Source: Saprospiraceae bacterium (GTDB taxonomy: Bacteria; Bacteroidota; Bacteroidia; Chitinophagales; Saprospiraceae). From it: a stretch of DNA of 64,000 nucleotides. The stretch covers positions 124,001 through 188,000 of the forward strand of contig JAHDIN010000001.1 in the NCBI GenBank assembly GCA_020630775.1, in the 5' to 3' direction. Shown here piece by piece: positions 8,228 to 17,126 of this stretch. A program made the position numbers and the translations under genes. Positions within the stretch are counted from its first letter, which is position 1, and the number at the start of each line of letters is the position of its first letter. The notes under the pieces were generated by a model. That model was not told where the DNA came from and did not search any database. It saw only the letters and a list, made by a program, of their open reading frames with translations.

Positions 8228-10855
8228 ATGACTTCACAAGAGATCAGAAAAGCATTTCTGGACTATTTTAAAAATCAATCACACGAAATCGTCGATTCAG
8301 CACCAATAGTTGTTAAAGACGACCCTACTTTAATGTTCACTAATGCGGGTATGAATCAATTCAAGGACTATTTTTTAGGCCATCAAAAGCCAGCAGAAAC
8401 GAGAGTTGCTGATACACAAAAATGCTTGCGGGTTTCGGGTAAGCACAATGATCTTGAAGAGGTAGGTCGAGATTCATATCATCATACGATGTTTGAAATG
8501 TTGGGGAATTGGTCTTTTGGTGATTATTTTAAGGAGGAGGCTATTTTCTTTGCTTGGGATCTGTTGACAAGAGTATATGGTATAAATAAGGATAATATAT
8601 ATGTTACTGTTTTTGGTGGCGATAAGATAGATAAGACCACGCCTGATGAAGAGGCTGCTCAAATCTGGAAAAAATATGTTCCTGATGAGAGAATTTTGTA
8701 CTTCGACAAGAAAGATAATTTTTGGGAAATGGGTGATACAGGACCTTGTGGTCCTTGTTCGGAAATCCATTATGATTTACGTAGCGAAGAAGAAAAAGCC
8801 AAATCACCTGGAAAAGATATGGTCAATAAAGACCATCCTTTGGTTATAGAAATTTGGAATCTAGTTTTTATTCAATATCAAAGAAAACTAGACGGTCAAT
8901 TGGAAGAGTTGCCAGCTAAGCACATTGACACAGGCATGGGCTTTGAAAGATTATCAATGATCCTTCAAAATAAAACTTCAAATTATGATACGGATATATT
9001 CACACCGTTCATAAATTTTATGGAGACCAAAACTGGTATTAAATATACGGGTGATTATTCTGGTGATAATATGCAAGATATCGCCATGCGTGTGATTGCT
9101 GATCACTTGAGAGCTGTTACCTTCACCATAGCTGACGGTGAGATGCCAAGTAATACTGGTGCTGGATATGTGATAAGAAGAATTTTAAGAAGAGCAGTAA
9201 GATACTATTATTCATTTCTAGATATAAAGGAACCATTTATTTATACAATGCTTCCATTGCTTTCAGAAAATTTTCAAGAGACATTTCCAGAAGTTAAGTC
9301 GCAAGAAGAATTTATTTCTAAAGTAATTAAAGAGGAAGAAAAATCTTTTTTACGAACGCTTTCTGATGGACTTAAAAGATTAGAAGCCCTTAAAGTTGAT
9401 GATGGAACATTAAGCGGTAAAGATACATTTGAGTTATATGACACCTATGGATTCCCATTCGACTTAACAAGATTGGTAGCAGAAGAAAGAGGGTGGCGCG
9501 TTGATGAGGAAGGATTCAAAACAGCCTTAGAAGAGCAACGTCAAAGAGGTAGAGCCGATTCACAAAAAGAAACGGGCGATTGGCATGAGGTGCATCCAAA
9601 TATCGACACAGAGTTTGTAGGTTATGATGAGCATACACTTGAAGGCGTACAATTAACTAAGTATAGAATTGTTAAAGAAAAGGGTACAGCATTTAATCAG
9701 GTTGTATTAGATAGAACGCCTTTCTACGCAGAAGGGGGTGGGCAAGTTGGAGATACGGGATTATTAAGTATTGATGGAACTCAAATCAAGGTTTTAGATA
9801 CCAAGAAAGAGAATAATTTAATTATCCATTATGTAGACAAAATCCCAGATAACCCTTCTGTTAAAGCTAAAGCAATTATAGATGCTGACAGAAGAGCATT
9901 AATTGAAAATAATCATACGGCTACGCATCTCATGCATGCTGCTTTAAGGGATGTATTAGGTACACATGTCCAACAGAAAGGATCATTAGTGAAAGATGAA
10001 TTTCTAAGATTTGATTTTTCACATTTTGAGAAAATGACCTCAGAACAAATCCGAGAAGTAGAGTCTATAGTTAACGACAAGATTAGAGCTAATATTCCAC
10101 TGCAAGAGGATAGAAGTATATCGATAGATGAAGCCAAAGAAGCTGGCGCCATGATGTTATTCGGTGAAAAGTATGGAAATACGGTACGGATGATCACTTT
10201 TGGAGCTGATTATTCTAGAGAATTATGTGGGGGTTGTCATGTCAGCCATACAGGCGCGTTAGGTTATTTTAAAATCACTCAAGAAACAGGTATAGCCTCT
10301 GGGGTCAGAAGGATAACGGCCATAACTTCGAAAGCAGCCGAAAATTATATTTCACAAAAAATGGATGCTCTAGATGCGGTATCAAGTTTACTGAAAAATC
10401 CTAAAGATATTTTAGCAGCAGTTCAAGGTATCCAAGAAGAAAATAGAGAACTCAAGAAGAAATTAGAAAAGTTAAGTGCTAATCAAGCTGGTGATTTGCA
10501 AAAAGAACTTAAAGATAAATTTGAATCTATTAATGGTATCAATGTGTTAGCGCAACAAGTAGTAATGGCTGATGCCAAGCAAGCGAAGACTTTGATATTT
10601 AATTTGGAAAAGGAAGTTGATCAGGCAGTTATTTTATTAGGTGTTGTAGCTCAAGATAAGCCTCAGCTTATGTTGATGATTAATAAGGATATAGTAGCAT
10701 CCAAAAGTCTAAATGCTGGTACTATTATTAAAGAGATCGCTAAAGAAATTAAAGGTGGTGGAGGTGGTCAGCCGTTTTTTGCTACAGCTGGAGGATCTGA
10801 CGCTTCAGGGATACCTGCAGCTATTGACAAATTTAAAACCTTAATTAATGCTTAG
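8228..10855 (+). CDS. alaS: Alanyl-tRNA synthetase
   Basis: This 875-residue class II synthetase charges tRNA-Ala with alanine. It has the typical start TSQEIRKAFLDYFKNQSHEIV and motif 1 region (PTLMFTNAGMNQFK), the catalytic core (GPCGPCSEIHYD, GMGFERL), the editing domain with HTATHLMHAAL and the zinc motif CGGCHVSHTG near residue 675, and the C-terminal C-Ala domain ending in KGGGGGQPFFATAGG. Length equals the family norm. The AT-rich 248-bp gap upstream probably holds its promoter. The next gene overlaps its 3' end by 8 bp, implying translational coupling. Confidence 0.98.
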   Translation: MTSQEIRKAFLDYFKNQSHEIVDSAPIVVKDDPTLMFTNAGMNQFKDYFLGHQKPAETRVADTQKCLRVSGKHNDLEEVGRDSYHHTMFEMLGNWSFGDYFKEEAIFFAWDLLTRVYGINKDNIYVTVFGGDKIDKTTPDEEAAQIWKKYVPDERILYFDKKDNFWEMGDTGPCGPCSEIHYDLRSEEEKAKSPGKDMVNKDHPLVIEIWNLVFIQYQRKLDGQLEELPAKHIDTGMGFERLSMILQNKTSNYDTDIFTPFINFMETKTGIKYTGDYSGDNMQDIAMRVIADHLRAVTFTIADGEMPSNTGAGYVIRRILRRAVRYYYSFLDIKEPFIYTMLPLLSENFQETFPEVKSQEEFISKVIKEEEKSFLRTLSDGLKRLEALKVDDGTLSGKDTFELYDTYGFPFDLTRLVAEERGWRVDEEGFKTALEEQRQRGRADSQKETGDWHEVHPNIDTEFVGYDEHTLEGVQLTKYRIVKEKGTAFNQVVLDRTPFYAEGGGQVGDTGLLSIDGTQIKVLDTKKENNLIIHYVDKIPDNPSVKAKAIIDADRRALIENNHTATHLMHAALRDVLGTHVQQKGSLVKDEFLRFDFSHFEKMTSEQIREVESIVNDKIRANIPLQEDRSISIDEAKEAGAMMLFGEKYGNTVRMITFGADYSRELCGGCHVSHTGALGYFKITQETGIASGVRRITAITSKAAENYISQKMDALDAVSSLLKNPKDILAAVQGIQEENRELKKKLEKLSANQAGDLQKELKDKFESINGINVLAQQVVMADAKQAKTLIFNLEKEVDQAVILLGVVAQDKPQLMLMINKDIVASKSLNAGTIIKEIAKEIKGGGGGQPFFATAGGSDASGIPAAIDKFKTLINA

Positions 10856-11792
10856 ATTATCGACGCTCTTAATCCTATTTTCTCTACTGGTATCATGCTC
10901 AAAAAAAACTACGGATGCCCTCAATTTAGACAAAGTACCCAATGTTTTTTTAGAGAAATATGAAATAACAGATGCTTACTTAGAAGAATTACAGGATTGG
11001 CAGCAAAAGCGCATTGATAATTTAAAGAGTCCGTTAGGATGGTTAAGTTTGGATGGTCTGTATTGGCTCAAGCAAGGAGAAAATACAATCGGCACCGAAG
11101 CTTCTAATGATATAGTTTTAAGAGACATTGGATTGCGTCAAGCAGGCACTTTTATGATTGATGGCGATAAGGTAAAGTTTCAACCAAAAGGAGAAGCCTT
11201 TATTAATTCAGAACAAAAAGCACAAGCTGACGGTACTATATTGCATGATCAACAGGGATCTCCAACTGTACTCAATGAGCAATCATACCATATGCATGTC
11301 ATTAAGCGTGGTGATAAGTTGGGATTAAGAGTCAAAAATACCCTAGCAGATACACGATTTAGTTTTCAAGGTATTCCAACTTATGAAGTAACTAATGACT
11401 ATATAAAATATGGTGAATTAGTAGCTACTCCAGGCCAAGATATCATGGTTGTCCAAAATATCGTTGGGACTGATGTAGAATATAAACTTGCTGGAAAGTT
11501 GCGGTTCATACATGAAGGTCAATGGCGTTATCTGATGGCCTTTGAGGGTGGCGTAGATCAATTATTTATCATATTAAAAGATACTACCTCAGGTGAATAC
11601 ACCTATGGAGGTGGTCGCTTTTTATCAGTTCGAAAATCTGAAAAATATCCAGATTACTATTTAATTGATTTCAACAGAGCTTATAATCCGCCATGTGCCC
11701 TGACTAACTATTCCACTTGTCCTTTGCCACCACAAGAAAATCATTTGCCATTTGCAGTCAATGCAGGAGAAAAACTGCCAAAATTCAAATAG
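10848..11792 (+). CDS. DUF1684 lipoprotein
   Basis: This 314-residue protein has a lipoprotein signal (LLILFSLLVSC, lipid-modified Cys at residue 17) and a DUF1684 body. Characteristic pieces are the early WQQKRIDNLKSPLGWLSL, GLYWLKQGENTIG, and the C-terminal YYLIDFNRAYNPPCALTNYS followed by CPLPP..NHLPFAVNAGEK. DUF1684 proteins are widespread in Bacteroidota and of unknown function. Its ATG lies inside the last codons of alaS (ATG at 10848, alaS stop at 10853-10855), so it is likely expressed from the same transcript. Its stop codon lies in the left arm of a long hairpin element. Confidence 0.88.
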   Translation: MLRLSTLLILFSLLVSCSKKTTDALNLDKVPNVFLEKYEITDAYLEELQDWQQKRIDNLKSPLGWLSLDGLYWLKQGENTIGTEASNDIVLRDIGLRQAGTFMIDGDKVKFQPKGEAFINSEQKAQADGTILHDQQGSPTVLNEQSYHMHVIKRGDKLGLRVKNTLADTRFSFQGIPTYEVTNDYIKYGELVATPGQDIMVVQNIVGTDVEYKLAGKLRFIHEGQWRYLMAFEGGVDQLFIILKDTTSGEYTYGGGRFLSVRKSEKYPDYYLIDFNRAYNPPCALTNYSTCPLPPQENHLPFAVNAGEKLPKFK

Positions 11793-11906
11793 CATTCAGA
11801 TTTTTCTTAATTTACGATGTCGATATGGTGTAGCGACCATTCTTATCTAGAATCTTACGTTGAGCACCAAATCCTGCTGATCGACACCGTTTACTAAATG
11901 CTATTT
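11787..11906. repeat. Imperfect long hairpin element in the gap after the DUF1684 gene
   Basis: The arms pair in order: AAATAGCATT (11787-11796) with AATGCTATTT (11897-11906), perfect over 10 bp; ACGATGTCGAT (11814-11824) with ATCGACACCGT (11880-11890), one G-U-type mismatch; and TGGTG (11826-11830) with CACCA (11865-11869). The result is a roughly 120-nt folded structure between two co-directional genes. It has no U-tract. It may be a dispersed repeat element, an RNA-processing structure or a small RNA. Confidence 0.5.
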
Positions 11907-11974
11907 TCCTAATATTTAATGTATTGACTTTCAATTTATTGGATATCAGTTACTAACAAAATGATGTATTTGCA

Positions 11975-13246
11975 ATGAAACAAGACGATTATTTAGCATT
12001 ATCAGAATATCAAGGACATGGTTCTTCAGAGGGTCATAAAGACTTTTCAATATTTGAAAAAGATGGCGAGTTCTATTTCGCTATGTTAGATAAAAACGGC
12101 GATGTCGCCCTGAGATCCGAAGGTTATACATCAGCAAAAGGGAGGGATAATGGCATTCAATCCGTCATCAAGAACAGAACTCAAGAAGAAAGATGGTCGA
12201 TTACCGAAGCCATGAAGCATTTCTTTCTGTCGCTTAAAGCAGGTAATAATCAAGAAATAGGGAAAAGCGGGGCTTTAAATAGCAAAGCAGAGGCAGAAGC
12301 CTATTTAGCATTTTTATTAGGAAAGGGTGGTGCAGTGAGTGGCGAACGCAAAGCCGCTACAGCAGGTGTAGCCGCGGCGGCAGTAACTGGAAAAGTCCTT
12401 AGTGTAAAACGTAACTTGGTTAGAGAAAACCGAAGAGTTATCAACGAAACCCGAAACCCCAAAGGCGAAACAAGAAATCTTATCGGTGAAAACCGCAGAC
12501 AAATAGGTGAAACGAGAAACCTTATCAATACGAATCAACGTATTACGAAATATGCAGGCGCAGCTGGAGCAGCAGCTTTAGGAGCAATGACCTTTGCAGA
12601 ATTAACGGCAGCTCAATCAAGTGGGCCTGCGAAAATCAAAGAAGCGGTGCCGGCAAGATTAGGGGGCTGGTGGCCTTTGTTTTTATTATTACTACCATTA
12701 TTATTTTTTCTGATTCCTATTGGAGCGGTACCTATACCTGCGGCAATAGGATGGAAAGCAGCAGCAATCCCACCACCAGTCATCATCAAAAAATGCGACT
12801 GTGATGCCCTAACACACCCTGTCTTCAAAATTCCAGATGGCGAACCACCAAAAAATACAACCAGGTTAGGTTTAGATCCAGAATACGGCAATTCACACGG
12901 ACTGACACCCGCTCAGTTTTATAATAAACTTAAAACCAACTATGACGGCAGTGCCAAAGAACGCCAGTTCTTAGATGGTATCTTCAAACAAATGGGCTAC
13001 GAAAACGGCTTTAAAGACGCTTCAGCGAGTCTATTCAGAGAAGTAACCATCCCACGCGGCATCAACGCCAACCTCGGCGGCAACAAAAAGCACAAAACCT
13101 ATTACCGTAAAATGATGACAAACGGTAAGGACAGAGAAGCTTTTAAAATTACCGCCGCTAACTATTGCGATATGTACTTCATGAAGACTTGCGGTAACCA
13201 TATGTACTACAATGAGAATTGTAAGGATGGGGAAGAGGTAGAGTAG
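11975..13246 (+). CDS. Double YegP (DUF1508)-repeat protein with heptad-repeat stalk, membrane segment and Cys-rich C-domain
   Basis: This 423-residue protein has four parts. Residues 23-68 and about 80-115 are two YegP/DUF1508-type repeats (FSIFEKDGEFYFAMLDKNGD with SEGYTSAKGRDNGIQSV; KHFFLSLKAGNNQEIGKSG). Residues 146-194 are seven 7-residue repeats of the form R(N/R)LIGE(N/T), rich in Arg, Asn and Glu. Residues 231-257 form a strong membrane segment. The rest is a soluble domain with cysteines at CDCD, NYCDM, KTCGN and NENC that I cannot assign. There is no N-terminal signal peptide, so the first half may be cytoplasmic. Base composition is richer in G+C than the neighbours. It sits upstream of the CHAT gene group. 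Confidence 0.7.
   Translation: MKQDDYLALSEYQGHGSSEGHKDFSIFEKDGEFYFAMLDKNGDVALRSEGYTSAKGRDNGIQSVIKNRTQEERWSITEAMKHFFLSLKAGNNQEIGKSGALNSKAEAEAYLAFLLGKGGAVSGERKAATAGVAAAAVTGKVLSVKRNLVRENRRVINETRNPKGETRNLIGENRRQIGETRNLINTNQRITKYAGAAGAAALGAMTFAELTAAQSSGPAKIKEAVPARLGGWWPLFLLLLPLLFFLIPIGAVPIPAAIGWKAAAIPPPVIIKKCDCDALTHPVFKIPDGEPPKNTTRLGLDPEYGNSHGLTPAQFYNKLKTNYDGSAKERQFLDGIFKQMGYENGFKDASASLFREVTIPRGINANLGGNKKHKTYYRKMMTNGKDREAFKITAANYCDMYFMKTCGNHMYYNENCKDGEEVE
12410..12556 (+). repeat. Degenerate 21-bp tandem repeat inside the YegP gene
   Basis: About seven in-frame 21-bp units encode the heptads at residues 146-194 of the YegP-repeat protein. The units vary in sequence but keep an aga/cga Arg codon at the start and a gaa Glu codon near the end. 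It is coding sequence, not an intergenic array. Confidence 0.75.
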
Positions 13247-13368
13247 TGACGGTTGGGTGACAGATGGGGATTCAAAATTCTAATAATAGTTTTTTTGTAA
13301 ATTTTTAGTTATAATTTGATTTTAGTGTTTACCTTTTTAAAATTATAAATTAATAAGAAATTAAAATT

Positions 13369-13824
13369 ATGATTAAACTAATATTTTCAATTACAACAGT
13401 AGTTCTTTCTGTGACATTTTCATATTCTCAATCTGGACGATGCCTAAAACTTAATGATGTTGAATTAATATGTGGAAATGGATGGGAGCATGGAGAAAAA
13501 GATAAAATTCATGGAGAAACACCACTGAAAGTAAATATCAATAGAGGGTCCGCTTTATTAGCTACAGGCAATTCAAGTGATCCTTATGATTATATATTCA
13601 CTTTAGTCCGAAGTGATAATTTTAATGCGTTATATGTGGGAAATTTAGGTGAATTAATTTCTTATGGTACAGGATTTAAGGAAGTCTTTCCCGATTATTC
13701 TGTAATAGATTGTACTTCTGAATCTTCAGTGAGAGTTAAAACATTTATAAAAGAAATTGGAAATGGAAATGATACTTTCGTGCCTGTTGATTTTTGTTTA
13801 GATTTTGACATTGTTTGTCCTTAA
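13369..13824 (+). CDS. Small secreted protein of unknown function
   Basis: This 151-residue protein has a signal peptide (MIKLIFSITTVVLSVTFSYSQ) and a mature part of about 130 residues with five cysteines (GRCLK, LICGN, DCTSE, DFCLD, IVCP), a pattern that suggests disulfides. I do not recognise the family. It lies 122 bp after the YegP-repeat gene and immediately before the CHAT gene, whose best start codon is 8 nt past this stop. The two are therefore probably co-translated, and this protein is a candidate partner or substrate of the CHAT protease. That role is inferred from position only. Confidence 0.65.
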   Translation: MIKLIFSITTVVLSVTFSYSQSGRCLKLNDVELICGNGWEHGEKDKIHGETPLKVNINRGSALLATGNSSDPYDYIFTLVRSDNFNALYVGNLGELISYGTGFKEVFPDYSVIDCTSESSVRVKTFIKEIGNGNDTFVPVDFCLDFDIVCP

Positions 13825-16504
13825 TTTTTGTTTGAGACTTTTTTTAATAATATACTTATTAACTCTTCTATGTCAAGAAATTAGATGTGCAGAAAACCAT
13901 GATTCTATATATCTTCAACAGATTATAGCCGCTCAGAAAACAATTGATGATAATGATTTTTCATTTTACAAAAGTGAGATTGAAAGAATAGAGAAATCAA
14001 GCTTGAGTAAGAAGTTATATGAAGTCAACTTCGTTTGTTTATTAAGACTTTCTGTTATTAACACATGGGAAAAAAATATTTTAGGATTGGATTCTGTCCA
14101 ATTAATTCTATCTAGAAGAGTAAAATTCCTGAGTAAGGATAGTGATTATTTATTCTTATACTATAATAATTCATGTGTATATTTTAGGGGCTTCGATATT
14201 AATAAGTCAATTGAGTATGGGCTGAAAGCTATAAATTGTGAACCAAAGAGAAAGAGATATAAAGAATTAAAACCTTTGGCTTTTGAAGCTTTGGGAATGT
14301 CTTATTATTTGAAAGGTGATGTTTTTCGATCAATGAGATATGCGGAAAAATCATACAGAGAGCTTTCAATAATATTTGGAGAATCTGATTTTAGACTTTC
14401 TTATCCACTTTATTTGAAATCACTATGCGCACAAGAGAATGGGTATAATGATAAAGCGATAGATTACTTGGTCAAAGCTATTAAGTTAGTACAGAAATCA
14501 AATCTTAAGGTAAAAGCTAATGATGAGAAAATAAGATATCAAATTAAATTAGTAGAGTTATTTCTTACAGGTGGTCACAAGGAAAGAGGTAGAGAATTAT
14601 TGAATAAACTTGTTTTTGAGAAAGAATCTTTGAATAATAGGCGCAAAGGCCAGATACACTATCTAAATGCGCTTCTTCTTTCCAAAGAGACCGTTTTAGA
14701 TGAGGATAAAATCATTCGAGAAATTGATCTAGCTCTCAAATTTTATGAAGATGCAGTAGTTGGTCAAGATAATTTTTTGATTTTAGAATGTTTAGAACTG
14801 GTATCTTCCTTTTATTTGAAAATAAAGAATTTAGATAAAGCAGCATATACCTATGAACAATTACTGAGTAGATCATTGTTGAAAGATAAAAACTCATTAA
14901 ACAGTAACTATAATATTATAACCTTAGAGGCACTTTTAAATTTGATAATTATATCTGGAATGCAAAATGATCTAAAATCCTTGAGAAAGCATTTAGAATT
15001 ATCATTAGAAATTTTGAGAAATTTCAGATTTGATATTTGTGATAATTCTGTAAGGAAATATTGGGCAGAAAAACAAAATTTATTCCTTGAGAATCTCATA
15101 ATGCCTTGTGCTAAATTCGGATTAGAAAATCAATTGTATGAGATTTTAGAAATGAATAAGTCTCTTTTGTTGGAATATGATTTATCTTTTGATAATAACT
15201 TTCAAAAGAAATCTAAGGTTGCAAGGATTAAAGAATTAATTAATATTATCGAAAAGAATAAAACGAATAAGGAAATAGATCCTCGCTTTATTGAAATTTT
15301 TAAAGATTCGCTTGATTCAAATATTCAAAGGCTTGATCTTCTAAATAAATCAAAAGTTGAGTTCTCATTAAAACAATCTTATAGTCTTAATTCTTTGAAA
15401 AATGATTTAGAAGATAATCAATGTTTAATTGAGTTTTTTAATGGTAATGAATTCTTATACTTTATTATTGTTTCAAAATATGGAATCGAATTTGGTCAAA
15501 TAAAATTCAATGAATTTGAGGTAAGTTCATCTTTATTAGAATTAAATTCAGAATCTTCAAAAGCAAAAATTGATTCTCAAATATTTTTGTCTCTTTATCG
15601 AAAAGTTTTTTCAAGATTAGAACAAAACATCACCAACCTAATCATAATCCCCGACGACTTCCTAAACAATTTCCCCTTTGAACTCCTAAAAACCGAAGAC
15701 GGCCAATACCTTGGTGACAAATATGATATCCACTATCAATACTCTGCAAAACTCTGGAAGTTGTTAAAGGATAAGCCTTCAACAAAAAAGGATTTAGACT
15801 TTTTGGGTTTTGCATACAATAAGGGGTCAGAAAAATATTTAGCAGAAAGATCTTGTGATGATATAGGCGAATATGATTTGCTGTGCTCTGAATCAGAAGT
15901 TAATTCAATTAGAAATATATTAGGTGAGCATAATACTGATATAACCTCGGATAGTATTCATCTCATCTTTGAGGAAGCTAGCAATGCTAAAATTTTGCAT
16001 TTGGCAACGCATTCTTGCTTAGATGAGGATATGGAACATAGCATCCTATATTTTAATAATGAATCGATTAATTCTGATGAAATTCAACTACAAGATATTG
16101 GGGCCGATCATGTTGTGTTGAGTGCTTGCGAGACGGGATATGGTCAAATTATCAAAGGAGAGGGCTCTATGTCTTTGGCTAAAGGATTTTTCCATGCTGG
16201 ATGTAAAAGTGCATTAGTGAGCTTATGGCCGGTGGATGATTGCACAACTTCTGAGTTAATGCAATATTATTACAAAGGCTTAAAAGAAGGCAAAACGAAA
16301 TCGTTAGCACTTAAAGATGCTAAATGGGAATATCGTCAAAATGCGCACCATTCAAGAAGAGATCCATATTACTGGGCAGGATTTATTTTAATAGGAGATA
16401 ATGCACCCTTGTTTGAAACGGGTAATCCTTGGATCCTTTACACTTCGTTAATTTTTTTATCAATCATGTGTTTACTTTTGGTCTATAATAAAATGAATAG
16501 GTAG
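13805..16504 (+). CDS. TPR-CHAT protease with C-terminal membrane anchor
   Basis: The CHAT domain, a caspase-like cysteine protease fold, fills the C-terminal third. The catalytic pair is visible as H736 in LHLATHS and C775 in LSACETG, followed by the family's KGEGSMSLAKGFFHAGCKSALVSLWPVDD and the YYWAGFILIGD end. A transmembrane helix (about residues 876-894) closes the protein. Residues 100-560 are helical TPR-like repeats. Numbering is from TTG at 13805. A better start is TTG at 13832, which gives a clean signal peptide (MRLFLIIYLLTLLCQE) and removes the overlap with the previous gene. With a signal peptide and a C-terminal anchor, the domains would be periplasmic. The sigma-factor gene follows. 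Confidence 0.88.
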   Translation: MTLFVLNFCLRLFLIIYLLTLLCQEIRCAENHDSIYLQQIIAAQKTIDDNDFSFYKSEIERIEKSSLSKKLYEVNFVCLLRLSVINTWEKNILGLDSVQLILSRRVKFLSKDSDYLFLYYNNSCVYFRGFDINKSIEYGLKAINCEPKRKRYKELKPLAFEALGMSYYLKGDVFRSMRYAEKSYRELSIIFGESDFRLSYPLYLKSLCAQENGYNDKAIDYLVKAIKLVQKSNLKVKANDEKIRYQIKLVELFLTGGHKERGRELLNKLVFEKESLNNRRKGQIHYLNALLLSKETVLDEDKIIREIDLALKFYEDAVVGQDNFLILECLELVSSFYLKIKNLDKAAYTYEQLLSRSLLKDKNSLNSNYNIITLEALLNLIIISGMQNDLKSLRKHLELSLEILRNFRFDICDNSVRKYWAEKQNLFLENLIMPCAKFGLENQLYEILEMNKSLLLEYDLSFDNNFQKKSKVARIKELINIIEKNKTNKEIDPRFIEIFKDSLDSNIQRLDLLNKSKVEFSLKQSYSLNSLKNDLEDNQCLIEFFNGNEFLYFIIVSKYGIEFGQIKFNEFEVSSSLLELNSESSKAKIDSQIFLSLYRKVFSRLEQNITNLIIIPDDFLNNFPFELLKTEDGQYLGDKYDIHYQYSAKLWKLLKDKPSTKKDLDFLGFAYNKGSEKYLAERSCDDIGEYDLLCSESEVNSIRNILGEHNTDITSDSIHLIFEEASNAKILHLATHSCLDEDMEHSILYFNNESINSDEIQLQDIGADHVVLSACETGYGQIIKGEGSMSLAKGFFHAGCKSALVSLWPVDDCTTSELMQYYYKGLKEGKTKSLALKDAKWEYRQNAHHSRRDPYYWAGFILIGDNAPLFETGNPWILYTSLIFLSIMCLLLVYNKMNR

Positions 16505-16556
16505 AACTATAAAAGGTCATTTAAGAAAACTATTTTTATCACCTAAGTATTTTATT

Positions 16557-17126
16557 ATGAGTGAGGATAGGTTGTTTAAAATTAAAAAACAACTTGCAAG
16601 CGGTAATAATCAGTGGTTAGAAGATTTATATCTCAACTATAAATCTTACTGCACTTTAACTGTAATATCGAAGTTTAATATTAGCAAGGACGAAGCCAAT
16701 GGAATCTTTTCAGAAGCATTATTAATCATCTATAAAAATTTGATGGATGGAAAAATGACATCCTTAAAATCTGAAAAAACTTATCTCACAAGTATATGCG
16801 TAAATCTAGGAAGAAATAGAAATTATTATATAGCTAACGAGCAAAGAAAAGAAAACGATATTCGAACACTTTTCTATAGAAATAATGATAATGACGATGA
16901 TCAAGAAGATCAAGATTTTAAAGATGAGCTATGGACAAAGTGTACGGAAGCTATAGGTGAGCTTGGTGAAAAATGTCAAATTATCCTCAAGGCATTTTAT
17001 CTTGATAATTTAACTATGAAAGAAATCGCCGATTTGTTAGATCTCAAAAATGCTGATGTAGCCAAAACTCTAAAAAGACGTTGCTACAAAAGATTATTAG
17101 AACGCATTGAAAGAAAAAAGCCATGA
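16557..17126 (+). CDS. ECF-type RNA polymerase sigma factor
   Basis: This 189-residue sigma-70-family protein is a regulator that redirects RNA polymerase. Region 2 covers roughly residues 20-90 (WLEDLYLNYKSYC, then DEANGIFSEALLIIYKNL). The linker is acidic and low-complexity (NDNDDDQEDQD). Region 4 covers about 125-185, with the helix-turn-helix LTMKEIADLLDLKNADVAKTLKRRCYKRL. It has no anti-sigma domain fused. It starts 52 bp after the CHAT gene and its stop overlaps the start of the next gene (ATGA at 17123-17126), so the two are translationally coupled. Confidence 0.88.
   Translation: MSEDRLFKIKKQLASGNNQWLEDLYLNYKSYCTLTVISKFNISKDEANGIFSEALLIIYKNLMDGKMTSLKSEKTYLTSICVNLGRNRNYYIANEQRKENDIRTLFYRNNDNDDDQEDQDFKDELWTKCTEAIGELGEKCQIILKAFYLDNLTMKEIADLLDLKNADVAKTLKRRCYKRLLERIERKKP

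Noticed and set aside
8604-8849. Open frames inside alaS on both strands
   Set aside because: They are shadows of alaS in other frames.
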